In this document: positions 46,413 through 54,891 of the stretch, piece by piece | Position numbering within the stretch: position 1 is the stretch's first letter | Layout: each line of letters opens with the position of its first letter | NCBI RefSeq assembly: GCF_014467075.1 | Contig: NZ_AP023027.1 | Coordinates: 1,491,501 to 1,555,500, forward strand | Direction: 5' to 3' | DNA: 64,000 bases | From: Anaerostipes caccae L1-92 | GTDB taxonomy: Bacteria; Bacillota; Clostridia; Lachnospirales; Lachnospiraceae | The notes under the pieces: generated by a model | What the model was told of the DNA's origin: nothing | Seen by the model: the letters and a program-made list of their open reading frames with translations, nothing else | Database searches by the model: none | Program-made: the position numbers and the translations under genes

Positions 46413-46456
46413 ACAGGACTATGATGAAGAATATAACATCATAGTCCTGTTTTTTC
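46413..46456 (+). terminator. Terminator of hrcA-grpE-dnaK-dnaJ
   Basis: ACAGGACTATGATG (46413-46426) and CATCATAGTCCTGT (46437-46450) form a perfect 14-bp stem followed by TTTTTT. Confidence 0.9.
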
Positions 46457-46663
46457 TAAGGAGGAGGCCGATAAAACAGTTGAGAACATGATAAAGCTGT
46501 GTCCGAACGTACTTTTAATCTCATTATAAATATCTTGTGTTGTCTGTTGTGATATGCTCTCATCCGGGTAAACAAGTTGTTTTTCACTTGTCTGCCTGGA
46601 AGGGAGCATTTTATTGAAGTGGGATTGTCTGCCTAATTCTTATGACAGTGGGTGTTCATATTT

Positions 46664-47467
46664 TTACAAAAGACGTTCCAGACTATGTGCAATTCCATCT
46701 TCATTGTTGGTCAGAGTGATTTCATCGGCTGCCTCTTTCAGGGCGTCACAGGCATTTCCCATGGCAACGCCCCGGCCGGAAAATCTGATCATCTCCAGGT
46801 CGTTTTCTGCGTCCCCAAAGGCGATGACTTCTTCGGAAGAGATGTGGAGAAGTTCACATGTACGGCGCAGGCCCTCTGCTTTATTGAGACCCTTTGGCAT
46901 GGCTTCGATGTAAAAAGGGGCGGTCCTTACGAAGACCAGATCATCTTCAAATGGTTTGCTGACTTCTGGGAGTATGTCCCAAAGTTCTTCTGGCCGTACG
47001 GACATTAAAATCTTTACCAGGTCAAAATCGAGACAGTTCGTTAATGATGGGACTTCCATACATTCCATTTGATTGTTCCAACATTCGTGCTGAACTTTAT
47101 ATCCATTTTTATCTGTCACATAAAAACGTTCTCCGTCGTCTATGATTGGGGTGACCGGATAACGTTTCAGATGTTTTAAAACTTCTATGGCCAGACCGCG
47201 GGGAAAAATTTGTTGGTGAAGAATCTCTTTATCTTCGGCCCGCAGAATTTTACCTCCATTATAGGCGATCAGGATTCCATGGTGTTTTTCCAGTTCCAGT
47301 GTTTTCATATCTTTATAGAGTCCCGGCACCGGGCGTGCGGAGCAGAGAGCTATGATAAGTCCCTGCTGCTGTGCTCTGAGAAGGGCATCCCGGGTTTTCG
47401 GGGTGATTGTTTTTTCATCGGTGTTTAAGGTACCATCTAAATCCAGGGCGATTAGTTTATATTTCAT
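46664..47467 (-). CDS. Cof-type HAD-IIB hydrolase
   Basis: 267 residues of the Cof/YidA branch of haloacid-dehalogenase phosphatases. Motif I is LDLDGTLNTDEK, motif II lies near IIALCSARPVPG, and motifs III/IV are in KPFEDDLVF and VIAFGDAENDLEMIRFSG. The C2B cap lies between. It probably dephosphorylates sugar phosphates or a cofactor such as FMN; the substrate is unknown. The gene stands alone and diverges from the asr operon. Confidence 0.9.
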   Translation of the reverse strand: MKYKLIALDLDGTLNTDEKTITPKTRDALLRAQQQGLIIALCSARPVPGLYKDMKTLELEKHHGILIAYNGGKILRAEDKEILHQQIFPRGLAIEVLKHLKRYPVTPIIDDGERFYVTDKNGYKVQHECWNNQMECMEVPSLTNCLDFDLVKILMSVRPEELWDILPEVSKPFEDDLVFVRTAPFYIEAMPKGLNKAEGLRRTCELLHISSEEVIAFGDAENDLEMIRFSGRGVAMGNACDALKEAADEITLTNNEDGIAHSLERLL

Positions 47468-47580
47468 CTGATGCAGTGTCCTTTCTGTATAGAAAAAGTT
47501 ATCAAATACACATGTTAATTATAGCATTAAGGAAGTATGTCTGCATATATGGATAATAAATTCTTATATTGTGATAACAA

Positions 47581-47617
47581 ACTATAATTATTCATAATTA
47601 TAGTACGGCAGTATAAT
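47581..47617 (+). promoter_or_regulatory. asr operon promoter with perfect palindrome
   Basis: ACTATAATTAT (47581-47591) and ATAATTATAGT (47594-47604) are exact reverse complements separated by TC. A -10 box TATAAT lies at 47612-47617, so the palindrome covers the -35 region as a repressor site would. The segment TAATTATAG recurs at 47516-47524. Confidence 0.65.
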
Positions 47618-47681
47618 GAGAGTAATGAAACATGAAAATTTTTAGGCAGAACACCGGAATAAGAAATGGAGGGACAAGAAG

Positions 47682-48725
47682 ATGGAATATTCACTTGACA
47701 TTGCCCAGGCTGACCGGGTCTTGGAGGCGCTGAGAAAAGACTACCGTGTCTATGCTCCGAAGCGTTTTCCGAAACAGGGGCGTTATTCTGACACGGATAT
47801 CATACGCTATGATGAGGTGAAAAATTTTGAGGAGATTGTCTGGAAGGAAAAGTCCGACTATCCTGTGAAGGAGGTTGTCATGCCCATTCAGCAGACACTC
47901 TTTTATTACACGGAGGATGAGTATAAACCGAGCAGAAATCCGGCAAAACCTGTTTTGATCTTTGCCAGGCCGTGCGACATCAATGCACAGCATATACAGG
48001 ATGAAATATATGCGGGCAACGGGGGATATACGGATTTTTACTATGAGCGGATGCGCAGCCTTGTAACATTTGCCATGATGGAATGTAATGGCGGGGACGA
48101 CACCTGCTTCTGTGTTTCCATGGGGAGCAATGAGACAGAGGACTATGCCCTGGCAGTCCGGTTTCGGGAAGACGGAGCCGATGTCCGGGTCGAAGATGCT
48201 TCGTTCAATACATATTTTAACGATATGCCGAAAGGCAGCTACACACCTGCTTTTGTGAAGGAAAATGAGATGAAAGTAACTCTGCCGGATCTGTCTGACA
48301 AACAGGTGCGGATGGAATTAAAAAAGCATCCCATGTGGAGAGAGTTTGACAAGAGGTGTATCTCCTGCGGCAGCTGTACGGTAGCCTGTTCCACATGTAC
48401 CTGCTTTTCCACAAGAGATCTGAGTTACGGAGATAACCCGGAGGCCGGAGAGCGGCGCAGAGTCACCGCGTCCTGCCAGATCGAAGGATTTGACCAGATG
48501 GCGGGACAGAGGGAATTCAGAAACAATGCAGGCGACAGGATGCGCTATAAGATTCTTCATAAATTTCATGATTATAAGGCCCGATTTGGAAAACGCCATA
48601 TGTGTGTCGGGTGCGGCAGGTGCGCCCACCGCTGTCCGGAATTGATATCAATTTCAGCGACAGTCTCCAAAGTAAACGATGCGGTAAACGAGATCAAAGC
48701 CGAGATGGCACAGCAGGGGAGGTAA
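47682..48725 (+). CDS. asrA: Anaerobic sulfite reductase subunit A
   Basis: 347 residues. AsrA is the iron-sulfur electron-transfer subunit of the NADH-dependent enzyme that reduces sulfite to sulfide. It has two ferredoxin-type clusters near the end (CISCGSCTVACSTC and CVGCGRCAHRCPEL) and an N-terminal domain with the conserved FARPCDINAQH segment. GGAGGGACAAGAAG precedes the start. asrB follows after 4 bases and asrC 17 bases further on, so the three form an operon. Confidence 0.94.
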   Translation: MEYSLDIAQADRVLEALRKDYRVYAPKRFPKQGRYSDTDIIRYDEVKNFEEIVWKEKSDYPVKEVVMPIQQTLFYYTEDEYKPSRNPAKPVLIFARPCDINAQHIQDEIYAGNGGYTDFYYERMRSLVTFAMMECNGGDDTCFCVSMGSNETEDYALAVRFREDGADVRVEDASFNTYFNDMPKGSYTPAFVKENEMKVTLPDLSDKQVRMELKKHPMWREFDKRCISCGSCTVACSTCTCFSTRDLSYGDNPEAGERRRVTASCQIEGFDQMAGQREFRNNAGDRMRYKILHKFHDYKARFGKRHMCVGCGRCAHRCPELISISATVSKVNDAVNEIKAEMAQQGR

Positions 48726-48729
48726 GAGT

Positions 48730-49521
48730 ATGGAAAATTTTGTTCAGCCCAAGCCATGTACGATTCTGAATGTGAAGCGGGAAAGCGAACACGAGTGGAC
48801 CTTCCGGGTTGCCTCCGAAGCCAAACCGGACCACGGACAGTTCATGCAGCTTTCTATTCCTAAAATAGGGGAGGCACCGATTTCAGTTTCCGCCCAGGGA
48901 GATGGCTGGCTGGAATTTACGATCCGCTCTGTGGGCAGGGTGACCAACTGTATCTTCAGCAAAGAGAAAGGGGATACCCTGTTCCTGCGGGGCCCATATG
49001 GAAAAGGATGGCCGTCTGAAGAATTCAGGGGAAAACATCTGGTGGTTATCACTGGAGGAACAGGTCTGGCTCCGGTCCGTTCTCTCCTTCATAAATGTGC
49101 CGGGGAAAAGGATTTTGTGAAAGATGTACATTTGATCTCTGGTTTTAAAGATGAAGCCGGGATCGTCTTTCACAGAGAACTGAAAGAGTGGAAAGAAAAA
49201 TTTCATACGGTATATGCTCTTGATAATGATGAAAAAGAGGGGTGGAGGACCGGTATGGTCACTGCGTTCGTAAAAGAAATCCCATTTGGCAGTTTCGGGG
49301 ATGATTATGCGGTTGTTGTCGTAGGGCCTCCTCCGATGATGAAATTTACAGGACTGGAACTGTTAAACTGCGGTGCGGACCCGGAAAAAATATGGATGAG
49401 TTTTGAGAGAAAGATGTCCTGTGCCATCGGAAAGTGCGGCCACTGCCGCATCGATGAAGTCTATGTCTGCCTGGACGGACCGGTTTTCCCTTACACAACG
49501 GCCAGAGATCTGGTGGATTAA
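48730..49521 (+). CDS. asrB: Anaerobic sulfite reductase subunit B
   Basis: 263 residues of the FAD/NAD(H)-binding reductase family related to dihydroorotate dehydrogenase electron-transfer subunit. It has a flavin domain (FMQLSIPKIGEAPISVS), a nucleotide domain (VVITGGTGLAPVRSLLH, then VVVVGPPPMMKFT) and a C-terminal [2Fe-2S] site of four cysteines (231, 236, 239 and 247). It takes electrons from NADH to AsrA and AsrC. Confidence 0.94.
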   Translation: MENFVQPKPCTILNVKRESEHEWTFRVASEAKPDHGQFMQLSIPKIGEAPISVSAQGDGWLEFTIRSVGRVTNCIFSKEKGDTLFLRGPYGKGWPSEEFRGKHLVVITGGTGLAPVRSLLHKCAGEKDFVKDVHLISGFKDEAGIVFHRELKEWKEKFHTVYALDNDEKEGWRTGMVTAFVKEIPFGSFGDDYAVVVVGPPPMMKFTGLELLNCGADPEKIWMSFERKMSCAIGKCGHCRIDEVYVCLDGPVFPYTTARDLVD

Positions 49522-49538
49522 GGAAGGAGTGTGCAGCA

Positions 49539-50609
49539 ATGAATCATGATATCAATGTGGGCAAAGTACGGCTGAATTGTTTCCGCCAGTCCAAAGAACC
49601 GGGGGTGTTTATGCTCCAGATGAGAGTTCCCGGAGGAACAGTAGATGCAAAATATCTCTCTTATGTGGAACACATTTCCCGGACCTGGGGTGACGGCAAC
49701 TTCCATTTCGGAACACGTCAGACCTTTGACATTCCAGGAATTAAATATGAAAATATTCCGGCAGTCAATGCCTATTTGGAACAGTATATCAAAGAGGTGG
49801 ACGGAACTCTCTGCAACACCGATATGGATACGGTGGCCCATGAGCCGGAGCCGTGGGACCCCAAGGCGGGTTATCCGACCATCGGGGCCAGAAATATCAC
49901 CGCCTGTATCGGAAATTACCACTGTGTCTGCGGCAATTCTAATACGTTTGAACTGGCAAGGAAGATCGAACCGATCATCTTCCCAAGTCATTACCATATC
50001 AAGATCAATATATCCGGCTGCCCCAATGACTGCAATAAAGCTCATATGTGTGATTTCGGCATCATTGGAACTGCAAGGATGACGTACCATCCGGAGCGGT
50101 GTATCGGCTGCGGAGCCTGTGTAAAGGCATGTGAACAGAGAGCCACACGGGTGTTAAGCAAAAATGAAGAGACACAGAAGATAGAAAAAGACGCATGCTG
50201 CTGTGTGGGGTGCGGAGAATGTGTGAGGGCCTGTCCGGCCAGCGCATGGACCAGACAGCCGGCGAAGTTTTACCGGGTGATCCTGGGAGGAAGAACAGGA
50301 CGTCAGACTCCGAGAGCCGGAAAGATGTTTCTTAACTGGGCCGCGGAAGAAGTGATTTTAGGGGTCTTGGGCAACTGGCAGAAGTTTTCTGCATGGGTCA
50401 TGGACTATAAGCCGGAGTACCTGCACGGAGGCCATCTGATCGACCGGGCCGGTTATAAGAAGTTTAAGGAAATCATGCTGGAAGGTGTGAAACTGAATCC
50501 GGAATGTCTGGTGGCCGAGGATATTTTTTGGAGCGAGACGGAATATCGGTCAAATTTCAATGTGAAGCCGGTTTCCATGCATCATACGGCAGGTCCCCAG
50601 GCAGAATAG
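49539..50609 (+). CDS. asrC: Anaerobic sulfite reductase subunit C (siroheme)
   Basis: 356 residues; the catalytic subunit. The siroheme/[4Fe-4S] ligands are Cys123 and Cys129 (CIGNYHC) plus Cys161 and Cys165 (CPNDC), in the classic C-x5-C ... C-x3-C arrangement. Two ferredoxin clusters follow in the middle (CIGCGACVKAC, about 188-198, and CVGCGECVRAC, about 222-232). The start has AAGGAG upstream. The product sulfide could feed CysK. Confidence 0.95.
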   Translation: MNHDINVGKVRLNCFRQSKEPGVFMLQMRVPGGTVDAKYLSYVEHISRTWGDGNFHFGTRQTFDIPGIKYENIPAVNAYLEQYIKEVDGTLCNTDMDTVAHEPEPWDPKAGYPTIGARNITACIGNYHCVCGNSNTFELARKIEPIIFPSHYHIKINISGCPNDCNKAHMCDFGIIGTARMTYHPERCIGCGACVKACEQRATRVLSKNEETQKIEKDACCCVGCGECVRACPASAWTRQPAKFYRVILGGRTGRQTPRAGKMFLNWAAEEVILGVLGNWQKFSAWVMDYKPEYLHGGHLIDRAGYKKFKEIMLEGVKLNPECLVAEDIFWSETEYRSNFNVKPVSMHHTAGPQAE

Positions 50610-50620
50610 CCGGGTGTTGT

Positions 50621-50649
50621 TTAACTTCTCATGTTCACATGTTATGATA
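50621..50649 (+). promoter_or_regulatory. Promoter of lipoprotein phosphatase gene
   Basis: TTTAAC (50621-50626) and TATGAT (50644-50649) are 17 bases apart. Confidence 0.55.
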
Positions 50650-50676
50650 AAACAAAAAGACTGAGGAGGGACTGCC

Positions 50677-51474
50677 ATGAAGCTGAAACAAATTATATCA
50701 ATTTTTATCATGTTATCTTGTGTTTTTCTTGTGGGAGGATGCGCCGGTAAGACAGAGGTGCCGGAAATGAGACAGGAAAAAGCGGCAGAGAAAACAGGGA
50801 AAGACACAATGATTTATGTGGTCAGGCACGGGAAGACTATGCTGAATGAAGCAAAGCGCGCCCAGGGATGGGCTGACGCTCCTTTGACTGATGAAGGAGT
50901 GAAGGTGACAAAAAAGCTGGCCCACGGGTTTAAAAAGAGGGGGATCGAGTTTGACTATGCTTATTCCAGTGATCTGGGCAGGACCCGGCAGACAACGGGT
51001 ATTATTCTGAAGGGATTGGGTCAGTCTGAACTTCCCCTGAGAGAACAGCAAGGGCTCAGAGAGGTCTGCTTCGGAACCTATGAAGGTGAGAAATTTTCCA
51101 AAATGATGGAGGATGTCTCCAGAAATCTTGGGTATGAAAACCTGAAACAATTTAAGCAATCCGGAACTTATCATATCAGGAAAAGGATAGACGGCGTAAA
51201 AAGTCTGGATAAAACCGGATATGCGGAAAGTTTTAAGGCTGTTAAGGCACGGATGCAAAAGTCGCTCAGAAGCATTGCAGAGGATACAGAGAAAAAGGGT
51301 GGGGGAAACGTCCTGGTTGTCTCTCATGGAATGGCGATTATAACGATGCTTTCTGACATGACAGAGCAAAAAGTACCCGGACATCTTGAAAATTCCAGTG
51401 TCACTAAAATTATATATAAGGACGGGAAATTTCATGTTCAAAGTATTGGGGATACAGCCTATTTGGAACAGTAA
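50677..51474 (+). CDS. Histidine-phosphatase-family lipoprotein
   Basis: 265 residues. A lipoprotein signal peptide ends in the lipobox LVGGC (Cys22), so the protein should be anchored on the outer face of the membrane. The phosphoglycerate-mutase-like domain follows: VVRHGK (Arg50, His51, Gly52), YSSDLGRTRQT, REVCFGTYEG, and VVSHGMAI with the second histidine. All catalytic residues are present. Substrate unknown. The start follows AGGAGG, and the gene is on its own. Confidence 0.9.
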   Translation: MKLKQIISIFIMLSCVFLVGGCAGKTEVPEMRQEKAAEKTGKDTMIYVVRHGKTMLNEAKRAQGWADAPLTDEGVKVTKKLAHGFKKRGIEFDYAYSSDLGRTRQTTGIILKGLGQSELPLREQQGLREVCFGTYEGEKFSKMMEDVSRNLGYENLKQFKQSGTYHIRKRIDGVKSLDKTGYAESFKAVKARMQKSLRSIAEDTEKKGGGNVLVVSHGMAIITMLSDMTEQKVPGHLENSSVTKIIYKDGKFHVQSIGDTAYLEQ

Positions 51475-51550
51475 ATTCAGATAGGCAAAAATAGTCGAGA
51501 GTTTTTCTTTTGATCCATCTATAATGACAGATGTAAAGGAGGTGAAAGGT

Positions 51551-52420
51551 ATGAGGGAACAGATTCTGGCAGTTCAGCGCATGCAGGAATTCATAGAAGA
51601 ACATCTGGCAGAAAACATCACGCTGGCCGACCTGGCGAGAGTATCTTTGTATTCTCCGTGGTATTCTTACCGGCTGTTTACACGGCATGCGGGAGCGACA
51701 CCTGCTGATTATATCCGGCGGCTCCGTCTGTCTAAATCAGCGCTGAAGCTGAGAGACAGTGCCTGTAAAATAGCGGACGTGGCTTTCGAGATGGGATTTG
51801 ACAGTGTGGATGGGTATCAGCGCGCGTTTCAGCGTGAATTCGGATGCAATCCCCGTGAATATGCCATGAACCCTGTACCGTTATATCTTTTTACCCCGTA
51901 TGGCGTAAAATTCAGGGAGATCGAAAGGAGACCAATTATGGAAAACTTGAGAAATGTATTCATTCAAGTGATGGAGAAGCCGGAACGAAAGGTGATCATT
52001 AAGAGGGGAAAAGAAGCCTCAGACTATTTCGCATATTGTGAGGAAGTAGGATGCGACGTATGGGGACTTTTATTAAGTGTCAAATCGATCAGCGGAGAGC
52101 CTGTGTGCCTCTGGCTGCCGCCTGCCTGCCGGAAACCGGATACATCAGAATATGTTCAGGGTGTGGAGGTATCCAAAGATTATGACGGTGAGGTGCCGGA
52201 AGGATTCGATGTGATCAAGCTGCCGGCCGCCAAGTATTTAATGTTCCAAAGTGAGCCATTTGAAGAAGAAAATTACTGTCAGGCCATTGAGGAAGTATGG
52301 GATGCTATGAAGAAATATGACCCGTCTGTTATTGGCTGTCAGTGGGATGAAAGCAATCCAAGAATTCAGCTGGAGCCGATTGGGACAAGAGGCTATATAG
52401 AATTGGCTGCAATTAAATAA
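51551..52420 (+). CDS. AraC-family regulator with GyrI-like effector-binding domain
   Basis: 289 residues in the Rob/SoxS-like order: two N-terminal helix-turn-helix motifs (about 1-105, with ITLADLARVSLYSPWYSYRLF and VAFEMGFDSVDGYQRAF as recognition regions, each quoted in part) and a C-terminal GyrI-like ligand domain (about 125-289, ending EPIGTRGYIELAAIK). Such proteins usually bind cationic or aromatic drugs and control efflux or stress genes. The start at 51551 has GGAGGTG upstream; the ATG at 51524 does not. A TATAAT at 51520-51525 is a likely -10. A terminator follows. Confidence 0.88.
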   Translation: MREQILAVQRMQEFIEEHLAENITLADLARVSLYSPWYSYRLFTRHAGATPADYIRRLRLSKSALKLRDSACKIADVAFEMGFDSVDGYQRAFQREFGCNPREYAMNPVPLYLFTPYGVKFREIERRPIMENLRNVFIQVMEKPERKVIIKRGKEASDYFAYCEEVGCDVWGLLLSVKSISGEPVCLWLPPACRKPDTSEYVQGVEVSKDYDGEVPEGFDVIKLPAAKYLMFQSEPFEEENYCQAIEEVWDAMKKYDPSVIGCQWDESNPRIQLEPIGTRGYIELAAIK

Positions 52421-52433
52421 GGAATCATACAAT

Positions 52434-52460
52434 AAGCCCTGGCAGTTGACCAGGGCTTTT
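52434..52460 (+). terminator. Terminator after AraC-family gene
   Basis: AAGCCCTGG (52434-52442) and CCAGGGCTT (52450-52458) with T residues to 52460. Confidence 0.85.
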
Positions 52461-52495
52461 AAAATGTCTGTATAGATTGATGGAAAGCTCTGTTC

Positions 52496-52523
52496 TTGAC
52501 AGAATGGAAGAATTTGTTACAAT
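52496..52523 (+). promoter_or_regulatory. Promoter of cation/proton antiporter
   Basis: TTGACA (52496-52501) and TACAAT (52518-52523) are 16 bases apart. Confidence 0.7.
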
Positions 52524-52571
52524 TAAAGCTACTACTTATTAATATGTGTTATCATGACTGGAGAGGTTTCT

Positions 52572-54161
52572 ATGGAATTATACCTGCTGCTCTGTGCTGT
52601 TGTTTTGCTGCTCTGCATCTTTTCTAATAAGATTTCGGATAAAATCGGGGTGCCAAGCCTCCTGATTTTTATGTTCCTGGGTATGGTGTTCGGATCTGAG
52701 GGCATCTTTAAAATTGAATTCAGTGATTTTCAGGCGGCAGAAAATATATGTACCGCTGCGCTGATCTTTATCATGTTTTACGGGGGATATTCCACAAACT
52801 GGGAACGTGCAAAACCTGCTGCCGGGAGAGCGGCAGTACTTTCTACCTTAGGTGTTGCCATGACGGCGGCATTGGTAGGTGCCTTCTGCCATTTCATCTT
52901 AAAGCTGTCTCTGCCGGAAAGCTTTTTGATCGGTTCTGTGGTCAGCTGCACGGATGCGGCCTCCGTCTTTTCCATCTTCCGTTCTAAAAATCTGAATCTG
53001 GAAGGAAATCTGGCTCCTCTCCTCGAAATCGAGAGCGGAAGCAACGATCCATTTTCTTATATGCTCACGGTGATCGCACTGACTGTGATGAAAGGGGGAG
53101 AACTGGATTTTATCTGGAAAATGGTTTTCCTACAGCTGGCAGTGGGTGCTGGCGTTGGCGCGGCAGTGGGGATTGCCGGACCAAAAATTATCCGAAAGTT
53201 TAAGTTTTGCACCGATGGATTTGATGCGGTTTTTGTACTGGCAGCGGCTCTGATCTCGTATGCTCTGGCTGGAATTATGGGAGGTAATGGATTTCTGTCG
53301 GTTTACCTGACCGGGATCCTTATGGGAAATGCGAAGACGAAAAACAAGGCCAATGTCGTCCGCTTTTTTGACAATGTAACCATTCTTGCCCAGATAGCAA
53401 CATTTTTTCTCATTGGACTGCTCTCCTATCCGTCTCAGATGGTTTCTTCACTTCCGGCGACCCTTGTGATTATTCTGTTTCTCACACTGGCAGCAAGGCC
53501 CGTGATGGTTTTTATATTGACGGGAAGATATCTGAAATTTCGTGAAAAGATATTTGTCTCATTTGCAGGATTAAGAGGGGCGTCGTCCATTGTGTTTGCA
53601 ATCTTTGCCTCAGCCGGCGGAGTATATATGCAGAGCAATGTGTTTCATATTGTTTTTGGCCTGGCACTGATCTCGGTGGCTGTGCAGGGGACCTTTCTTC
53701 CATGGGCGGCCCGGAGGCTTGATTTGATCGATGAAGAAAATGACGTGAGGAAAACATTCAACGATTATCAGGAAGAGTCGGCCATGACACTGATGCAGCT
53801 TCACATCTCACCCGGACATCACTGGGAGAATCAGAAGCTTAAGGATGTCACCCTGCCGGAGGGATCTCTTGCTATGGTAATCCGGAGGGAGGATGACATC
53901 ATCATTCCAAAGGGAGATACAGTGATGATGGCCGGGGATGATATCGCGGTGAATGTTCCGTCATTTGAAGCTGCAAATGAGATTTCTCTCAAGGAAATCA
54001 AGATTGAGGAAGATCATCCATGGAGAGATAAAAAAATTAAAGAGCTGGATCTAAAGGAACATATCCTCGTGGCGATGATCAGAAGAAAAGATCAGGACAT
54101 CATTCCAAACGGGGAGACGAAGATTTACAAAGATGACATACTGGTGATTTACGACGAATAG
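52572..54161 (+). CDS. K+/H+ antiporter, NhaP2/CvrA-like, with two RCK_C domains
   Basis: 529 residues. The membrane part (about 1-385) has 12-13 hydrophobic spans; CTDAASVFSIF and ESGSNDPFSYML carry the ion-binding aspartates of the CPA1 family. The cytoplasmic tail holds two TrkA_C/RCK_C domains in tandem (about 400-460 and 470-529), each with a strand pattern ending in EGSLAMVIRREDDIIIPKG or EHILVAMIRRKDQDIIPNG. In Firmicutes such domains often bind cyclic di-AMP, so potassium export may be controlled by it. The start at 52572 follows TGGAGAGG. The HAD gene follows after 10 bases. Confidence 0.92.
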   Translation: MELYLLLCAVVLLLCIFSNKISDKIGVPSLLIFMFLGMVFGSEGIFKIEFSDFQAAENICTAALIFIMFYGGYSTNWERAKPAAGRAAVLSTLGVAMTAALVGAFCHFILKLSLPESFLIGSVVSCTDAASVFSIFRSKNLNLEGNLAPLLEIESGSNDPFSYMLTVIALTVMKGGELDFIWKMVFLQLAVGAGVGAAVGIAGPKIIRKFKFCTDGFDAVFVLAAALISYALAGIMGGNGFLSVYLTGILMGNAKTKNKANVVRFFDNVTILAQIATFFLIGLLSYPSQMVSSLPATLVIILFLTLAARPVMVFILTGRYLKFREKIFVSFAGLRGASSIVFAIFASAGGVYMQSNVFHIVFGLALISVAVQGTFLPWAARRLDLIDEENDVRKTFNDYQEESAMTLMQLHISPGHHWENQKLKDVTLPEGSLAMVIRREDDIIIPKGDTVMMAGDDIAVNVPSFEAANEISLKEIKIEEDHPWRDKKIKELDLKEHILVAMIRRKDQDIIPNGETKIYKDDILVIYDE

Positions 54162-54171
54162 GAGATAGAAA

Positions 54172-54822
54172 ATGGAAACATATGAAGGTGTAATTTTTGA
54201 CTTTAACGGGACACTGTTTTTTGATGATGATAAGCATGTGCTGGCATGGGGAGAGATTTCCAGACTGCTGCGGGGAAGAGATATCACGGATGGAGAACTG
54301 CACACGAAGCTGAACGGAACTCCGAACATTATGAATATCCAGTATATGATGGACGGGAAAGCAACAGAGGAGGAACAAGACAGATATTCTCAGCTGAAAG
54401 AAGAATACTACCGGAGATTCTGCAGAGAGGATCAGGAACATTTACATCTGGTGTCAGGCGCAGAAAGATATTTTGACTATTTAAAACAGCATAAAATACC
54501 TTTTACGATCGCCAGTGCCTCCATCAAAGAAAATATAGATTTCTTTATCGAATCTTTCCGGCTGGACCGCTGGTTTGAGCCGTCTGAGATCATCTATGAC
54601 AATGGGACTTATGAAAACAAAATCGCCATGTTTCAAGAGGCGGCGGATCTTATCGGAGTGGATATGGGACGAATCCGCATCTATGAAGATTCCCTGTCAG
54701 GGATCAGAAGTGCATATGAGGCGGGGTGCAGGGATATCGCAGTGATTTGTCCAAAGGAAAAAGAGGAAGAGCTAAGAAAGTATCCCGGAGTTACAAAAAC
54801 CATGCGCGACTTCTTGTTCTGA
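54172..54822 (+). CDS. HAD-family hydrolase (beta-phosphoglucomutase-like)
   Basis: 216 residues of the HAD subfamily I with a helical cap. Motif I is FDFNGTLFFDDD (nucleophile Asp first; Asn replaces the usual Asp+2, which matters for phosphatase chemistry). Motif II lies at FTIASASIKEN, and motif IV at RIRIYEDSLSGIRSAYEAG. The Asp+2 to Asn change may alter leaving-group protonation, so the activity deserves a test. The start follows AGGAGATAGAAA. It is probably cotranscribed with the antiporter. Confidence 0.88.
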   Translation: METYEGVIFDFNGTLFFDDDKHVLAWGEISRLLRGRDITDGELHTKLNGTPNIMNIQYMMDGKATEEEQDRYSQLKEEYYRRFCREDQEHLHLVSGAERYFDYLKQHKIPFTIASASIKENIDFFIESFRLDRWFEPSEIIYDNGTYENKIAMFQEAADLIGVDMGRIRIYEDSLSGIRSAYEAGCRDIAVICPKEKEEELRKYPGVTKTMRDFLF

Positions 54823-54891
54823 GCCTGTTTCTGTGATACACTAATTAACTGGTATAGTGAAACGGATAAGAAGTTTAAAGGAGCAGATTTC

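Noticed and set aside
46439..46609. 56-codon frame on the - strand between dnaJ and the Cof-type hydrolase
   Set aside because: No ribosome binding site, no family resemblance, and its end runs through the dnaJ terminator.
46614..47008. Two + strand frames of 99 and 118 codons
   Set aside because: They are antisense to the Cof-type hydrolase, whose motifs are intact on the - strand.
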